A stretch of 64,000 nt of DNA from contig NZ_JAKLTO010000007.1 in NCBI RefSeq assembly GCF_022012335.1, positions 62,001-126,000 of the forward strand, given 5' to 3'. Each line of letters opens with the position of its first letter. The stretch's first letter is position 1. The notes beneath the pieces were generated by a model. It did not search any database, had not been told where the DNA came from, and saw nothing but the letters and a program-made list of their open reading frames with translations. This stretch comes from Flavobacterium sp. SM15 (GTDB lineage: Bacteria > Bacteroidota > Bacteroidia > Flavobacteriales > Flavobacteriaceae). Made by a program: the position numbers and the translations under genes. This document shows, piece by piece, positions 15,968 through 25,293 of the stretch.

Positions 15968-16897
15968 ATGAAAAACTTTTACAAAAATGGTCTTTCAGGG
16001 CTAGTGCCTGCTGAAAACCAAAAGGACACTCTCTGGATCGCGGTTGAAAACCCAACTTTAGAAGACCGCAATTTTCTCCTTAACGAATTACAGATTCCCG
16101 AATCTTTTTACAACGATATTGAAGACATCGATGAGCGTCCGCGTATTGAAGAAGAAAACGGCTGGAACCTGATCATCATGAGAATCCCTTTCAAAAACAA
16201 CGATTCCAAGCTACCGTTTACTACCGTTCCGTTGGGAATTGTCTTTAACAAAGATTATTTTGTTTCGCTGTGTTTCCACAAAACGGAACTGCTGGAAGAT
16301 TTTGTTGCCTACACCCAACGCAAAAGCATCGGTATTAAAAACCAGTACGATTTGGTGCTGAAATTACTTTTATCTTCCAGCATTTGGTACCTGAAATACC
16401 TTAAACAGATCAATCAGCGTATCAAACTAGCCGAAGACAACTTGGAAAAATCCATCAAAAATGAAGAGTTACAAGCGCTTTTAGAACTGGAAAAATGTTT
16501 GGTGTTCTTCATTACTTCCATTAAAGGGAACGATATTTTATTCCATCGCCTGAAAAACAATAAGACCGAGCGCGAACATTTTGATCCGGATTTGTTAGAA
16601 GATGTAGATATCGAACTTAAACAGGCACAGGAAATGTCAAACATTTACAGCAACATCCTCTCCGGGATGATGGACGCGTATGCTTCTGTGATTTCCAACA
16701 ATTTGAATGTAATTATGAAACGATTAACTTCGATTTCCATTATACTGATGATCCCAACTTTAATTGCAAGTTTGTACGGGATGAATGTTCCCAATGCGCT
16801 GGAAAACAATCCGAACGGACTGGCAATCATTATTTTGGTGTCCGGAGTATTGGCTATAATTGGCGCGTTGTTATTTAAAAAGAAGAATCTTTTTTAA
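15968..16897 (+). CDS. corA: CorA family Mg2+ (divalent cation) transporter
   Basis: 309 residues. The N-terminal ~230 residues form the cytoplasmic funnel; two C-terminal transmembrane helices follow, the first ending in the selectivity motif YGMN (in LYGMNVPNALENNPNG). The C-terminus is basic (KKKNLF). This is the normal CorA layout for a pentameric channel. Its stop overlaps the stop of the convergent mgtE gene by 4 bases. The leader carries a possible RNA switch. Confidence 0.9.
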   Translation: MKNFYKNGLSGLVPAENQKDTLWIAVENPTLEDRNFLLNELQIPESFYNDIEDIDERPRIEEENGWNLIIMRIPFKNNDSKLPFTTVPLGIVFNKDYFVSLCFHKTELLEDFVAYTQRKSIGIKNQYDLVLKLLLSSSIWYLKYLKQINQRIKLAEDNLEKSIKNEELQALLELEKCLVFFITSIKGNDILFHRLKNNKTEREHFDPDLLEDVDIELKQAQEMSNIYSNILSGMMDAYASVISNNLNVIMKRLTSISIILMIPTLIASLYGMNVPNALENNPNGLAIIILVSGVLAIIGALLFKKKNLF

Positions 16898-18246
16898 AAC
16901 CCTAAAATCAAACGGGCAATAGTAAAATAGATAAGAATCCCGCAAATATCATTGCTGGTAGTGATAAACGGCCCGGTAGCCAATGCCGGGTCAATGCCGA
17001 AGCGGTTAAGCAACAACGGAATAGAAGTCCCAATTAATGAAGCGATGATGATTACGGAAATAAGGGCAGTGGTGACCACAATTCCGATGATAAATTCTAC
17101 GCCCAGCAGGAAATGACTTCCAACAAACAAGATACTGGCCAGGATAACGCCATTTAACAAACTCAGCGATACTTCTTTCATCAATCGATTAATCAATGAA
17201 CCGCTTAACGTGTTGTTGGCCAAACCCTGCACAATAATAGCAGAAGATTGCACCCCCACATTCCCTGCCATCGCAGCAATAAGCGGAGTAAAGAAAAATA
17301 AATTCCCGTGCTGCAGCATCGCGCCTTCAAAAAGCCCTAATACCCGAACACTGATAAATCCTCCTAAAAGCGCTAAAACCAGCCAAGGCAGACGCGCCCG
17401 GGTCAGTTCTAAAATACTGTCGTCCGCCTCAACGTCTTGGGAGATACCGGCCGCTAACTGGTAATCTTTGTCGGCTTCGTCCTTAATTACGTCGATGATG
17501 TCGTCGATGGTAATACGCCCTACCAAACGTCCCATTTCATCTACTACCGGAATGGCTTCCAAGTCGTATTTTTGCATGATACGGGCCACCTCAACGTCTT
17601 TGGTATCTACTTTTACGAAATCCACTTTTTTGATGTACACCTCGCTAATCGGGGTTTTGGTGGAAGTGGTCAATAAATCTTTTAACGACAAACGTCCTTT
17701 TAGACGGTCTTCGTCGTCCACTACGTAAATGGAATGCACACGGGTTACGTGTTCGGCCTGCTGACGCATTTCTTTCACGCAGGTAAGCACGTTCCAGTTT
17801 TCGTTTACTTTTACAAGCTCTTTCCCCATCAAACCTCCGGCAGTATCTTCGTCGTAGCGCAACAAATCCACAATGTCTTTGGCGTGCTCCACGTCTTCTA
17901 ATTCGGAAATTACCTCTTCTTTTTTGGATTGTGGTAATTCGTTGATGATGTCGGCCGCGTCGTCGGTATCCAATTCGTCCAACTCTTCCGCAATTTCTTT
18001 AGCAGAAAGGCCACGAAGGATGTTCTCACGGGCTTCTTCATCCAATTCCAGAAGGATTTCAGCCGTCTTTTCGGAGTCAAGGGAGTTAAAAATATAGCGT
18101 GCCTGAGCATCATCGAGTTGCTCCATGATCTCGGCAATATCAGCAAAGTGAATGTCCTGCAAAAGCGTTTCCAGCTCCTGCTCTCGGTTTTCACGAATAA
18201 GTTGCTCTATCTGAGCAATAAAGTCTTTGCTGATTTTAAACTCCAT
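16894..18246 (-). CDS. mgtE: Mg2+ transporter MgtE
   Basis: 450 residues: an N-terminal MgtE superhelical domain (~1-130) with repeated acidic [15 protein letters not shown] motifs, two CBS domains (~135-260, including [20 protein letters not shown]), and a C-terminal membrane domain of five helices with the Mg2+-pore segment GNVGVQSS. In the known family the CBS domains sense cytoplasmic Mg2+ and close the channel. Its start overlaps rsmA by 11 bases; it is the last gene of a TPR-DUF4286-rsmA-mgtE run. Confidence 0.93.
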   Translation of the reverse strand: MEFKISKDFIAQIEQLIRENREQELETLLQDIHFADIAEIMEQLDDAQARYIFNSLDSEKTAEILLELDEEARENILRGLSAKEIAEELDELDTDDAADIINELPQSKKEEVISELEDVEHAKDIVDLLRYDEDTAGGLMGKELVKVNENWNVLTCVKEMRQQAEHVTRVHSIYVVDDEDRLKGRLSLKDLLTTSTKTPISEVYIKKVDFVKVDTKDVEVARIMQKYDLEAIPVVDEMGRLVGRITIDDIIDVIKDEADKDYQLAAGISQDVEADDSILELTRARLPWLVLALLGGFISVRVLGLFEGAMLQHGNLFFFTPLIAAMAGNVGVQSSAIIVQGLANNTLSGSLINRLMKEVSLSLLNGVILASILFVGSHFLLGVEFIIGIVVTTALISVIIIASLIGTSIPLLLNRFGIDPALATGPFITTSNDICGILIYFTIARLILGF

Positions 18247-19015
18247 CGGCAGCTATTTTTTGGGTAAGGGTAATGAATTCTTCTACCGAAAGTTGTTCCG
18301 GACGCAGGCCAAAGATACTATCTTCTCGTAAATTATCCGACAAATTAAGGGATTTTAGACTATTACGAAGTGTTTTTCTACGCTGATTAAACGCCGTTTT
18401 TACCACATTGAAAAACAACTTCTCATCGCAAGGCAACTTGTAATTCTCTTTTCGGCGCATGCGCATAACCCCCGATTTCACTTTGGGTGGCGGAGTAAAA
18501 ACGTGTTCCGAAACGGTAAAAAGATATTCGGTATCGTAAAATGCCTGAGTCAAAACCGACAGAATTCCATAGGTTTTGCTTCCTTTTTTCTCGCAAATAC
18601 GCTCGGCTACTTCTTTTTGGAACATCCCTGAAAACTCCGGAATCTGATCGCGCAATTCCAAAGTTTTAAACACGATTTGCGAAGAAATATTATACGGAAA
18701 ATTTCCGATGATCGCGTAAGGTTCTTCCCCAAAAACTTCCTTAAGGTTGTATTTCAAGAAGTCTTTAGAGATGATTTTTTCGTGCAGTTTCGAGTAATGT
18801 GCGTTAAGGTACTCTACCGACTCCGTATCGATTTCAATCACATAGGTTTCGATGGGCTTCTCCAACAAATATTTGGTTAAAACACCCATACCGGGACCAA
18901 TTTCCAAAACGCGCTTATAACCTTCTAAGGTTAAGGAATCGGCAATTTTTTGCGCAATGTTCTCATCGTTCAGAAAATGCTGTCCGAGGTGCTTTTTTGC
19001 TTTTACTTTATCCAT
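18236..19015 (-). CDS. rsmA: 16S rRNA dimethyladenosine transferase
   Basis: 259 residues from the ATG at 19015 (the frame also has a TTG two codons earlier). RsmA/KsgA dimethylates two adjacent adenines near the 3' end of 16S rRNA. Motifs: KKHLGQHFL at the start, SAM-binding [12 protein letters not shown], and the catalytic NFPYNISS. Normal length. It overlaps mgtE and follows the DUF4286 gene by 12 bases. Confidence 0.95.
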   Translation of the reverse strand: MDKVKAKKHLGQHFLNDENIAQKIADSLTLEGYKRVLEIGPGMGVLTKYLLEKPIETYVIEIDTESVEYLNAHYSKLHEKIISKDFLKYNLKEVFGEEPYAIIGNFPYNISSQIVFKTLELRDQIPEFSGMFQKEVAERICEKKGSKTYGILSVLTQAFYDTEYLFTVSEHVFTPPPKVKSGVMRMRRKENYKLPCDEKLFFNVVKTAFNQRRKTLRNSLKSLNLSDNLREDSIFGLRPEQLSVEEFITLTQKIAADGV

Positions 19016-19027
19016 TATCAAAAGGAA

Positions 19028-19339
19028 TTAATGCTCGGAAATCAATTCAAGTTCCGTTCTGAATGCCAACATTTTGTCGCCAAACAAACGGTGTCCTTCC
19101 TCGCGCAGTCTTGGCGCGTCTTCATCGTAATAACGCTGTAGGGTTTCTTTACAATCGGTAGTATATTGTACCGAATACGTAACGCCACCCATTTCCTCTT
19201 CCACCAAAACCCTTACCATGCGTGCCGAAGTGAATTTTCCGGTCGCCAAAACATCGGCTATGTGTTTGTTCTGCATCCAATCCATCCACTGATCGTGAAC
19301 GCTTTCGTGTATATTGATCGTAACGTTGTAAATAATCAT
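19028..19339 (-). CDS. DUF4286 family protein
   Basis: 103 residues, no signal or membrane segment. The start MIIYNVTINIHESVHDQWMDWM and the middle SVQYTTDCKETLQRY are typical of DUF4286, a small ferredoxin-like-fold cytoplasmic family almost confined to Bacteroidota. Function unknown. It lies just upstream of rsmA, so co-expression is likely. Confidence 0.8.
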   Translation of the reverse strand: MIIYNVTINIHESVHDQWMDWMQNKHIADVLATGKFTSARMVRVLVEEEMGGVTYSVQYTTDCKETLQRYYDEDAPRLREEGHRLFGDKMLAFRTELELISEH

Positions 19340-19395
19340 AATTGTAATTCTTTATTAAATGTTTATTGAAAACTGTGACCGCGATTTATTCCTTT

Positions 19396-21174
19396 TTAAA
19401 GATTCGTATCGCCCCGAAGTTTTCTGAAATTCAGTCGGGCCTCCACAAAATAAATGCTGTCCTGATGGTTGAAAATCACTTTCTCATAAAGCGCTTTGGC
19501 TTTTTCATTGTCCTGAAGCTGCTTTCTGTAAATTTCCGCAGAAAAGAATAAAGCCTCATCGGTATAAATGCTTTCTTTGTGTTTGTCGAGTATTTGCTGG
19601 TAATAATTTATGGCCTGCTGATAATCGTTTTGTTTCTCGTAAAGCTTCCCGATTTTTAGCAGCGTTTCATCTTCAATGGATTGACCTTTGTGTTGTTCTA
19701 AAATTGTTTTGAACTGACTCAATGCCTCGCTGGTTTTATTCTGAAACATCAAAAAATCAGCTCTGGAGAATTTTTTCAAAGCGACTTGCGTGCTGTCTTC
19801 CACCGTATTGTCGCTAATCAGTAGAAAAAGTTCCAGCGCATCGTTGGCAATTAATTGAGACGAAGACGATTTCAATACTTTGAACTGCTTTTGCGCCCAA
19901 TCAAAATCGCCTTTAAAATAGCTCGCTTTGGCCATTTTTAAACTTGCCTGATGCCCGATTTCGTCGTTCTTTAAATCTTCCTCAATCTGACCGTAATAAA
20001 TAATGGCCTGATTGAATTTTTCGTTCAGCAGTAAAATATCGGCCAATTCGTCTTTTACTTCCGCTTTTTGGTAATTGTTTAAAGGAAGTTCGAGTGCTTT
20101 GTCCAAAATTGCTTTGGCTGGGTCAAACTGTTTCAGATTGAACGCGTAAAAATGCGCCGACAAGGTTTGTAAATGCAAGGAATAAGGCGATATTCCGTAT
20201 TTTTTAAGCAACAAATCCAAACGCTCTTTAATAGCCGGATTTTCTTTTGCGGTTGCCTTTCCGATTTCCATCGACAACAACTGATAATGCGCTTCCATCT
20301 GTAATTCCAGATCTTGAGTATTTTCCAGAATGAAGTTCAGGATTTCGGTTGCAGTTGTAGTTTCGTCTTCATCTACCGCCAATTTCGCCAAATTGATAAT
20401 AGTAAAAAAATTATCCGGACTGCGTTTAAAAATAGCCTTCTCTTGTATAAAGGCCTTGCCGTATTCTTTTTGCTGCACGTAAAACCAACTTAAAAACTGG
20501 TTCCAGAAAATATCCTGCGTTTTTTGAGTGCGCGAAAGCAAGGCTTTTTTCAGGTAATTATTGAAGTTCTCCTGCGTATCTTCGGTCATGAAACGGGTCA
20601 GCTGGTTTTGTACCAGCGGCAAATTCATCTGATTGGAAAAGGCAAAATCCAGTAGCTTGTCGGTCATCAGTTCCATATTTCCTAACTGTCCCTGCAACAA
20701 AGCGAGTTGATAGTCAAAATTGAAGTTTGGATTACCTGCTTTCCCCAATTCATAAGCCTGAATCGCTTTTTCCACTAACACTTTCTGTTCAAAAGCCACA
20801 GCAATTCCGTAAACATTATTTGGGTTTTCCTTAATCTTATCAAGCGCGATTTGGTAGTTCTTATCGGCCTTGGTTTGATTTTTTTGCAGTTGATAATTAT
20901 AACCGAGTTCTACGTAGAGGTTGTCTTGTTTGTACTTGTCGATGCGCGACTGGATCAGTGTTTCGGCTTTTTCGTATTGCTTTAACTGCTGATAACAGGC
21001 AACGGCTTTTTGAAATGCCTGATAATTATGAGGTTGTGCTTTAAGTACATCTTCATAAACCACGATGGCTTTGTCGAATTCACCTCGGTCAAAATAATTC
21101 TGCGCCAACTGTTCGTTCTGGGAAAAAACGGTTAGGGATAACAGAAAAGTTATGTAGGTGAAGAGGTTTTTCAT
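19396..21174 (-). CDS. exported tetratricopeptide-repeat protein
   Basis: 592 residues. A signal peptide (LFTYITFLLSLTVFSQ) is followed by TPR-type helical repeats over the whole length; clear units include LAQNYFDRGEFDKAIVVYED near residue 23 and TLLKIGKLYEKQNDYQQAI near 520. It probably acts in the periplasm or at the outer membrane as a scaffold for an envelope process. It has no enzyme domain. It is the first gene of the run that continues with DUF4286, rsmA and mgtE. Confidence 0.8.
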   Translation of the reverse strand: MKNLFTYITFLLSLTVFSQNEQLAQNYFDRGEFDKAIVVYEDVLKAQPHNYQAFQKAVACYQQLKQYEKAETLIQSRIDKYKQDNLYVELGYNYQLQKNQTKADKNYQIALDKIKENPNNVYGIAVAFEQKVLVEKAIQAYELGKAGNPNFNFDYQLALLQGQLGNMELMTDKLLDFAFSNQMNLPLVQNQLTRFMTEDTQENFNNYLKKALLSRTQKTQDIFWNQFLSWFYVQQKEYGKAFIQEKAIFKRSPDNFFTIINLAKLAVDEDETTTATEILNFILENTQDLELQMEAHYQLLSMEIGKATAKENPAIKERLDLLLKKYGISPYSLHLQTLSAHFYAFNLKQFDPAKAILDKALELPLNNYQKAEVKDELADILLLNEKFNQAIIYYGQIEEDLKNDEIGHQASLKMAKASYFKGDFDWAQKQFKVLKSSSSQLIANDALELFLLISDNTVEDSTQVALKKFSRADFLMFQNKTSEALSQFKTILEQHKGQSIEDETLLKIGKLYEKQNDYQQAINYYQQILDKHKESIYTDEALFFSAEIYRKQLQDNEKAKALYEKVIFNHQDSIYFVEARLNFRKLRGDTNL

Positions 21175-21263
21175 CGATTTTAAAACAAGTTACAAAATAA
21201 CGATTATTTTACCATATTGCCCTCAATTTTAAGAGTTATATAAGCTTTTTTAAACGACTTGGG

Positions 21264-21749
21264 CTAATCTTTATAAACCACAGGACTGCACTGGGCAAAA
21301 TTTTCCTGAGCCGTAACCCCAAACTTATAGTCACGGATAAATGAATTCAAAAGGCGTTTGAAATTTCTCATTTGTTCTGAAGTGAGATTTTTTTCAGGTT
21401 CGTGTTCATTAACGTTAAAATGATAAAGAAAGTAGTCAATCTTACCCTCTTTACTAATGTAAATCCTGTTAAAACAACGGTGTGGTTTTTCCCAGACAAA
21501 ATCGTTTTTCTTTAAGAAAACTCCAAAATCCTGAAGCAATTTGGTATAGGCAGCTATTAACTGCTCCTGATCTTTTTCTGTTTTAAAAACTGCAAGCTGC
21601 TCATCGCTGTGTAAAGCGCTCTTATATTTTTTATCTAAAACATCAGCGGAAAACAAAGTTTTTTTTGCTTCATCAAAAGACATTGCCTTTGGTTGAGCGT
21701 AGCAAAAAAAAGAAAAAAGCAATACCAGAAAAACGTAAAATCTTTTCAT
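21264..21749 (-). CDS. secreted hypothetical protein
   Basis: 161 residues with a clear signal peptide (FYVFLVLLFSFFCYAQ, cut after ~residue 18). The mature part is mixed helix/strand with two Cys (in PHRCFNRI and FAQCSPVV) that could form a disulfide. I do not recognise the family; the shape suggests a small periplasmic protein. It lies between serS and the TPR gene on the same strand. Confidence 0.6.
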   Translation of the reverse strand: MKRFYVFLVLLFSFFCYAQPKAMSFDEAKKTLFSADVLDKKYKSALHSDEQLAVFKTEKDQEQLIAAYTKLLQDFGVFLKKNDFVWEKPHRCFNRIYISKEGKIDYFLYHFNVNEHEPEKNLTSEQMRNFKRLLNSFIRDYKFGVTAQENFAQCSPVVYKD

Positions 21750-21767
21750 ATCGGTTTATTGTAAAAA

Positions 21768-21797
21768 AAACACCAATCTACTACGTAAATTGGTGTC
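21768..21797 (-). terminator. terminator of serS
   Basis: Stem ACACCAAT / ATTGGTGT; on the minus strand it is followed by eight T residues. Confidence 0.8.
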
Positions 21798-21817
21798 TTA
21801 AAAGTAGGCTATTTTTT

Positions 21818-23089
21818 TTAATTGATAATATCGAATCCGGTGTATTTTCTTAGCACTTCCGGTATTACGATTCCCTCCGGCGTTTGGTAGTTCTCTAAAA
21901 TTCCGGCTAATACACGTGGTAAAGCTAAAGAACTTCCGTTTAAGGTGTGCGCTAATTGAGTTTTTCCGTCTTTTCCTTTGAAACGCAATTTCAAACGGTT
22001 CGCCTGGAAGGTTTCAAAATTTGATACGGAAGAAATCTCCAACCAACGATCCTGCGCCGTTGAAAACACTTCAAAATCATAGGTTAAGGCCGAAGCAAAA
22101 CCCATATCGCCACCACACAAACGTAAAATTCTAAACGGTAAGCCTAATTCACGCATGATGCCCTTAACGTGTTCTACCATACCGTCCAAAGCTTCGTGGG
22201 ATTTCTCCGGATGCTCGATGCGTACAATTTCCACTTTGTCAAATTGGTGTAAACGGTTTAATCCACGAACATGCGCTCCCCAAGAACCTGCTTCACGACG
22301 GAAACAAGGGGTATATCCTGTAGCCAACACCGGCAATTCGCTTTCCTGAAGAATTACATCTCTGTAAATGTTCGTTACCGGAACTTCCGCCGTTGGGATT
22401 AGGTACAAATCGTCTTTAGCGTCATGGTACATTTGACCGTCTTTGTCTGGTAATTGTCCGGTTCCGTATGCTGAAGCTTCGTTTACAAGGTGTGGCACCT
22501 GAACCTCTTGATAACCGGCATCGGTATTTTTATCCAAGAAATAAGAAATTAATGCACGTTGCAATTTTGCTCCTTTTCCTTTGTATACCGGAAATCCTGG
22601 CGCTGTGATTTTAGTTCCTAATTCAAAATCGATGATGTCGTATTTTTTGATCAGTTCCCAATGTGGCAAAGCGCCTTCATGCAAAACAGGAATGGCTCCT
22701 TCTTCAAAAATATTCACATTGTCGTCGGCCGTTTTTCCTTGCGGAACAATCTCTGCCGGAGTATTAGGCAATTTATACAGTTCCTGAGTTAAGGTTTCAG
22801 TCACTTCGTTTAAAACCTCATTAAGCTCTTTTCCTTTTTCGCGGAACTGCGTTGATTTTTCTTTTAAAATTTCGGCTTTGGCTTTCTCGCCACTTTTCAT
22901 CAGTTCGCCAATATCTTTGGACAGCTTGTTGGATTCGGCTAAAATGTTGTCCAATTCCACTTGCGTTGCACGACGTTTTTCGTCTAATGCCACCACGGTC
23001 GCAACCAATTCTTTGACGTCCAAATTTCGTTTGGCCAAAGCTTGGATCACCTTTTCCTGGTTCTCTCTGATATAAGCTATCTGTAACAT
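21818..23089 (-). CDS. serS: seryl-tRNA synthetase
   Basis: 423 residues. Charges tRNA-Ser with serine. The N-terminal ~110 residues are the antiparallel coiled-coil arm that holds the long variable arm of tRNA-Ser. The class II catalytic core follows, with the seryl-specific TAEVPVTN, motif 2 TPCFRREAGSWG and motif 3 (GSSLALPRVLAGILENYQ). Length is normal. A -7 promoter box lies 22 bases upstream. Confidence 0.97.
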   Translation of the reverse strand: MLQIAYIRENQEKVIQALAKRNLDVKELVATVVALDEKRRATQVELDNILAESNKLSKDIGELMKSGEKAKAEILKEKSTQFREKGKELNEVLNEVTETLTQELYKLPNTPAEIVPQGKTADDNVNIFEEGAIPVLHEGALPHWELIKKYDIIDFELGTKITAPGFPVYKGKGAKLQRALISYFLDKNTDAGYQEVQVPHLVNEASAYGTGQLPDKDGQMYHDAKDDLYLIPTAEVPVTNIYRDVILQESELPVLATGYTPCFRREAGSWGAHVRGLNRLHQFDKVEIVRIEHPEKSHEALDGMVEHVKGIMRELGLPFRILRLCGGDMGFASALTYDFEVFSTAQDRWLEISSVSNFETFQANRLKLRFKGKDGKTQLAHTLNGSSLALPRVLAGILENYQTPEGIVIPEVLRKYTGFDIIN

Positions 23090-23111
23090 AGTTAAATGAT
23101 TTAAAAGTGAG

Positions 23112-23119
23112 CAAATTTA
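23112..23119 (-). promoter_or_regulatory. -7 promoter box of serS
   Basis: TAAATTTG on the minus strand, exact TAnnTTTG match, 22 bases before the ATG. Confidence 0.5.
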
Positions 23120-23248
23120 AGGATTTGTTTGATACAATTTCCCCCAATTAAAGAAACTTAAAGTCTTTTGAAACAATTGGTTCTTTTTCCAATTCTTAAA
23201 ACTTGCTAAAATTCAACGAATAACAAACTTTTTGTTAGATATTTTTCT

Positions 23249-23256
23249 ACATTTGA
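23249..23256 (+). promoter_or_regulatory. -7 promoter box of the M1 peptidase gene
   Basis: TACATTTG, exact TAnnTTTG match, 17 bases before the chosen ATG at 23274; this supports that start over an ATG-less upstream extension. Confidence 0.55.
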
Positions 23257-23273
23257 TAAATTTTTTAAAAACT

Positions 23274-25217
23274 ATGAAAAAGTTAGCCCTACTTTTTGCA
23301 TTATCGTTAAGCATTTCTTGTTTTTCTCAAGATCATGAAGACGAACATCATAAAATGGTAGAAGCCGAAATGAAATCTGCCTCTTCCTTAATGAATTTCA
23401 AGGTTAATGCCAACACCCAGAATTACGACATCAAATACCATAAGCTTGAATTTACGGTAAACCCGTCCTCAACAAATATTTCAGGAAAAGTAACCACTAC
23501 GTTTACTGCATTAAGCAACATGTCTACGGTCACTTTCGATTTATACAAAAGAAGCACCAGTCCTTTTACTATTACTTCTGTAAAAAAAGACGGAGTAAAC
23601 TTAACGTTTTCACACAACAGCACTCACGAACTGGCAATTACGCTTCCTTCGGTACTTGCAACCGGAAATTCCGCTACCGTTGAAATCACTTACAACGGAG
23701 GCGTTTATTCGCCAGATCAGGCTTTTGTAGTAGCCAGCCACAACGGAACACCAATATTATGGACGTTATCTGAGCCCTTTGGAGCCAGAGATTGGTGGCC
23801 ATGCAAACAGGATTTGAACGACAAAGTTGATAACGGTTTTGATATTTACATCACAGCACCTTCTCAGTATACCAGTGTTTCCAACGGTATCGAACCGGAA
23901 GCTCCTGTTGTTGTAGGCGCAAACAAAACCACGCATTTCAGACACAGTTACCCAATTGCTGCTTATTTAATTGCTATGGCAGTAACCAACTATCAAACTT
24001 ATAATCAACAAGCAGGTTTAGGCACCCCGGAAAGTCCATTTTTCCCAATTATCAATTATTTGTATCCTGAAAGTAATACAGCCAGTACTCAAGCAGCACT
24101 AGATGTAACACCAGACATCATTAATTTATATGAATCCATTTATGGTAAGTATGCCTTCCGGAATGAAAAATACGGTCATGCCCAGTTTGGATGGGGAGGC
24201 GGAATGGAACACACTACCGTTTCTTTTATGGTAGGCTGGTCCAGAAGTTTAATAGCCCACGAACTAGGACACCACTGGTTTGGCGATAACGTGACTTGTG
24301 GTTCTTGGAAAGACATTTGGCTCAACGAAGGCTTAACCGAATACATGGCCGGGGTAGTGGTAGAAAATTTTGACGGTAACGACAGTTTTACCATATGGAA
24401 AGACAGTAAAATCAACAGCATTACTTCACAACCGGGCGGTAATTTATACCTAACAGATACTCAAGCCACTAATATAAACACCATTTTTAGCTCCCGAATA
24501 ACGTACAACAAAGGATCAATGGTAGCCCACATGCTTCGTTTTAAATTAGGAGACGAGTATTTTTTTCAAGGCCTTAATAATTACCTGAACGATCCTGCTT
24601 TACGTTACGGTTACGCTGTTACGCCACAATTACAGAACCACTTAGAGAATGCTTCGGGCATGGATTTGGATGAATTTTTCAATGATTGGGTATACATGCA
24701 GGGTTATCCTTCCTACAGCATCACGGCGGCGAATTTCGGCGCGGGGCAGGCAAAAATTACGATAAACCAAACTACCTCTCATTCCTCAGTGCCTTTCTTT
24801 GAAATGCCGTTACCCATCCGATTGTTGGGAGCCGGAGGACAAACCCACGATGTAGTGGTAAACAATACGGTGAATGGTGAAGAATTTGTAGTATCAGTTC
24901 CTTTTACGGTTACCGGTGTACAATTCGATCCAAACAAAGACATTGTATCCAATTCCAACACAGCCACTTTAGGAAGTTCAGAATTCGATTTAGACCAAAA
25001 CGTGGTACTTTATCCAAATCCTTCCAAAGACCGTTTAAATATTCAATTACCGAGCAACATTCAATTCGAAAAGGCTGAGATTTACAATCCGTTAGGACAG
25101 TTAGTAGCCACAAAAACAATAAATAATTTTCAAATCAGCGAGCTTGCCAGCGGAACCCACATAATAAAAATCACCACTTCGGAAGGAGTAATTCATAAAA
25201 ATTTTATAAAAAAATAA
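23274..25217 (+). CDS. M1 family metallopeptidase with T9SS sorting domain
   Basis: 647 residues from the ATG at 23274, where a signal peptide begins (LALLFALSLSISCFSQ). The zinc aminopeptidase core shows the exopeptidase motif GGGMEHTTVSFM and HELGHHWFG plus the downstream Glu in WLNEGLTEY (HExxH-x18-E). The last ~80 residues are a T9SS type A sorting domain (VVLYPNPSKDRLNIQLP ... GTHIIKI). It is thus predicted to be secreted or attached to the cell surface, trimming peptides for nutrition. It ends in a hairpin terminator that also overlaps the promoter of rseP. Confidence 0.92.
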   Translation: MKKLALLFALSLSISCFSQDHEDEHHKMVEAEMKSASSLMNFKVNANTQNYDIKYHKLEFTVNPSSTNISGKVTTTFTALSNMSTVTFDLYKRSTSPFTITSVKKDGVNLTFSHNSTHELAITLPSVLATGNSATVEITYNGGVYSPDQAFVVASHNGTPILWTLSEPFGARDWWPCKQDLNDKVDNGFDIYITAPSQYTSVSNGIEPEAPVVVGANKTTHFRHSYPIAAYLIAMAVTNYQTYNQQAGLGTPESPFFPIINYLYPESNTASTQAALDVTPDIINLYESIYGKYAFRNEKYGHAQFGWGGGMEHTTVSFMVGWSRSLIAHELGHHWFGDNVTCGSWKDIWLNEGLTEYMAGVVVENFDGNDSFTIWKDSKINSITSQPGGNLYLTDTQATNINTIFSSRITYNKGSMVAHMLRFKLGDEYFFQGLNNYLNDPALRYGYAVTPQLQNHLENASGMDLDEFFNDWVYMQGYPSYSITAANFGAGQAKITINQTTSHSSVPFFEMPLPIRLLGAGGQTHDVVVNNTVNGEEFVVSVPFTVTGVQFDPNKDIVSNSNTATLGSSEFDLDQNVVLYPNPSKDRLNIQLPSNIQFEKAEIYNPLGQLVATKTINNFQISELASGTHIIKITTSEGVIHKNFIKK

Positions 25218-25238
25218 GCAAACCCAAAGAACATGATA

Positions 25239-25265
25239 AAAAGTAAGGCGAAAACCTTACTTTTG
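25239..25265 (+). terminator. terminator of the M1 gene overlapping the rseP promoter
   Basis: 10-bp stem AAAAGTAAGG / CCTTACTTTT with loop CGAAAA. The 3' arm contains TACTTTTG (25258-25265), an exact -7 box that lies 28 bases before the rseP ATG. Confidence 0.65.
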
Positions 25266-25293
25266 TCGTTTATTATAAAACCGTTACACAAAA

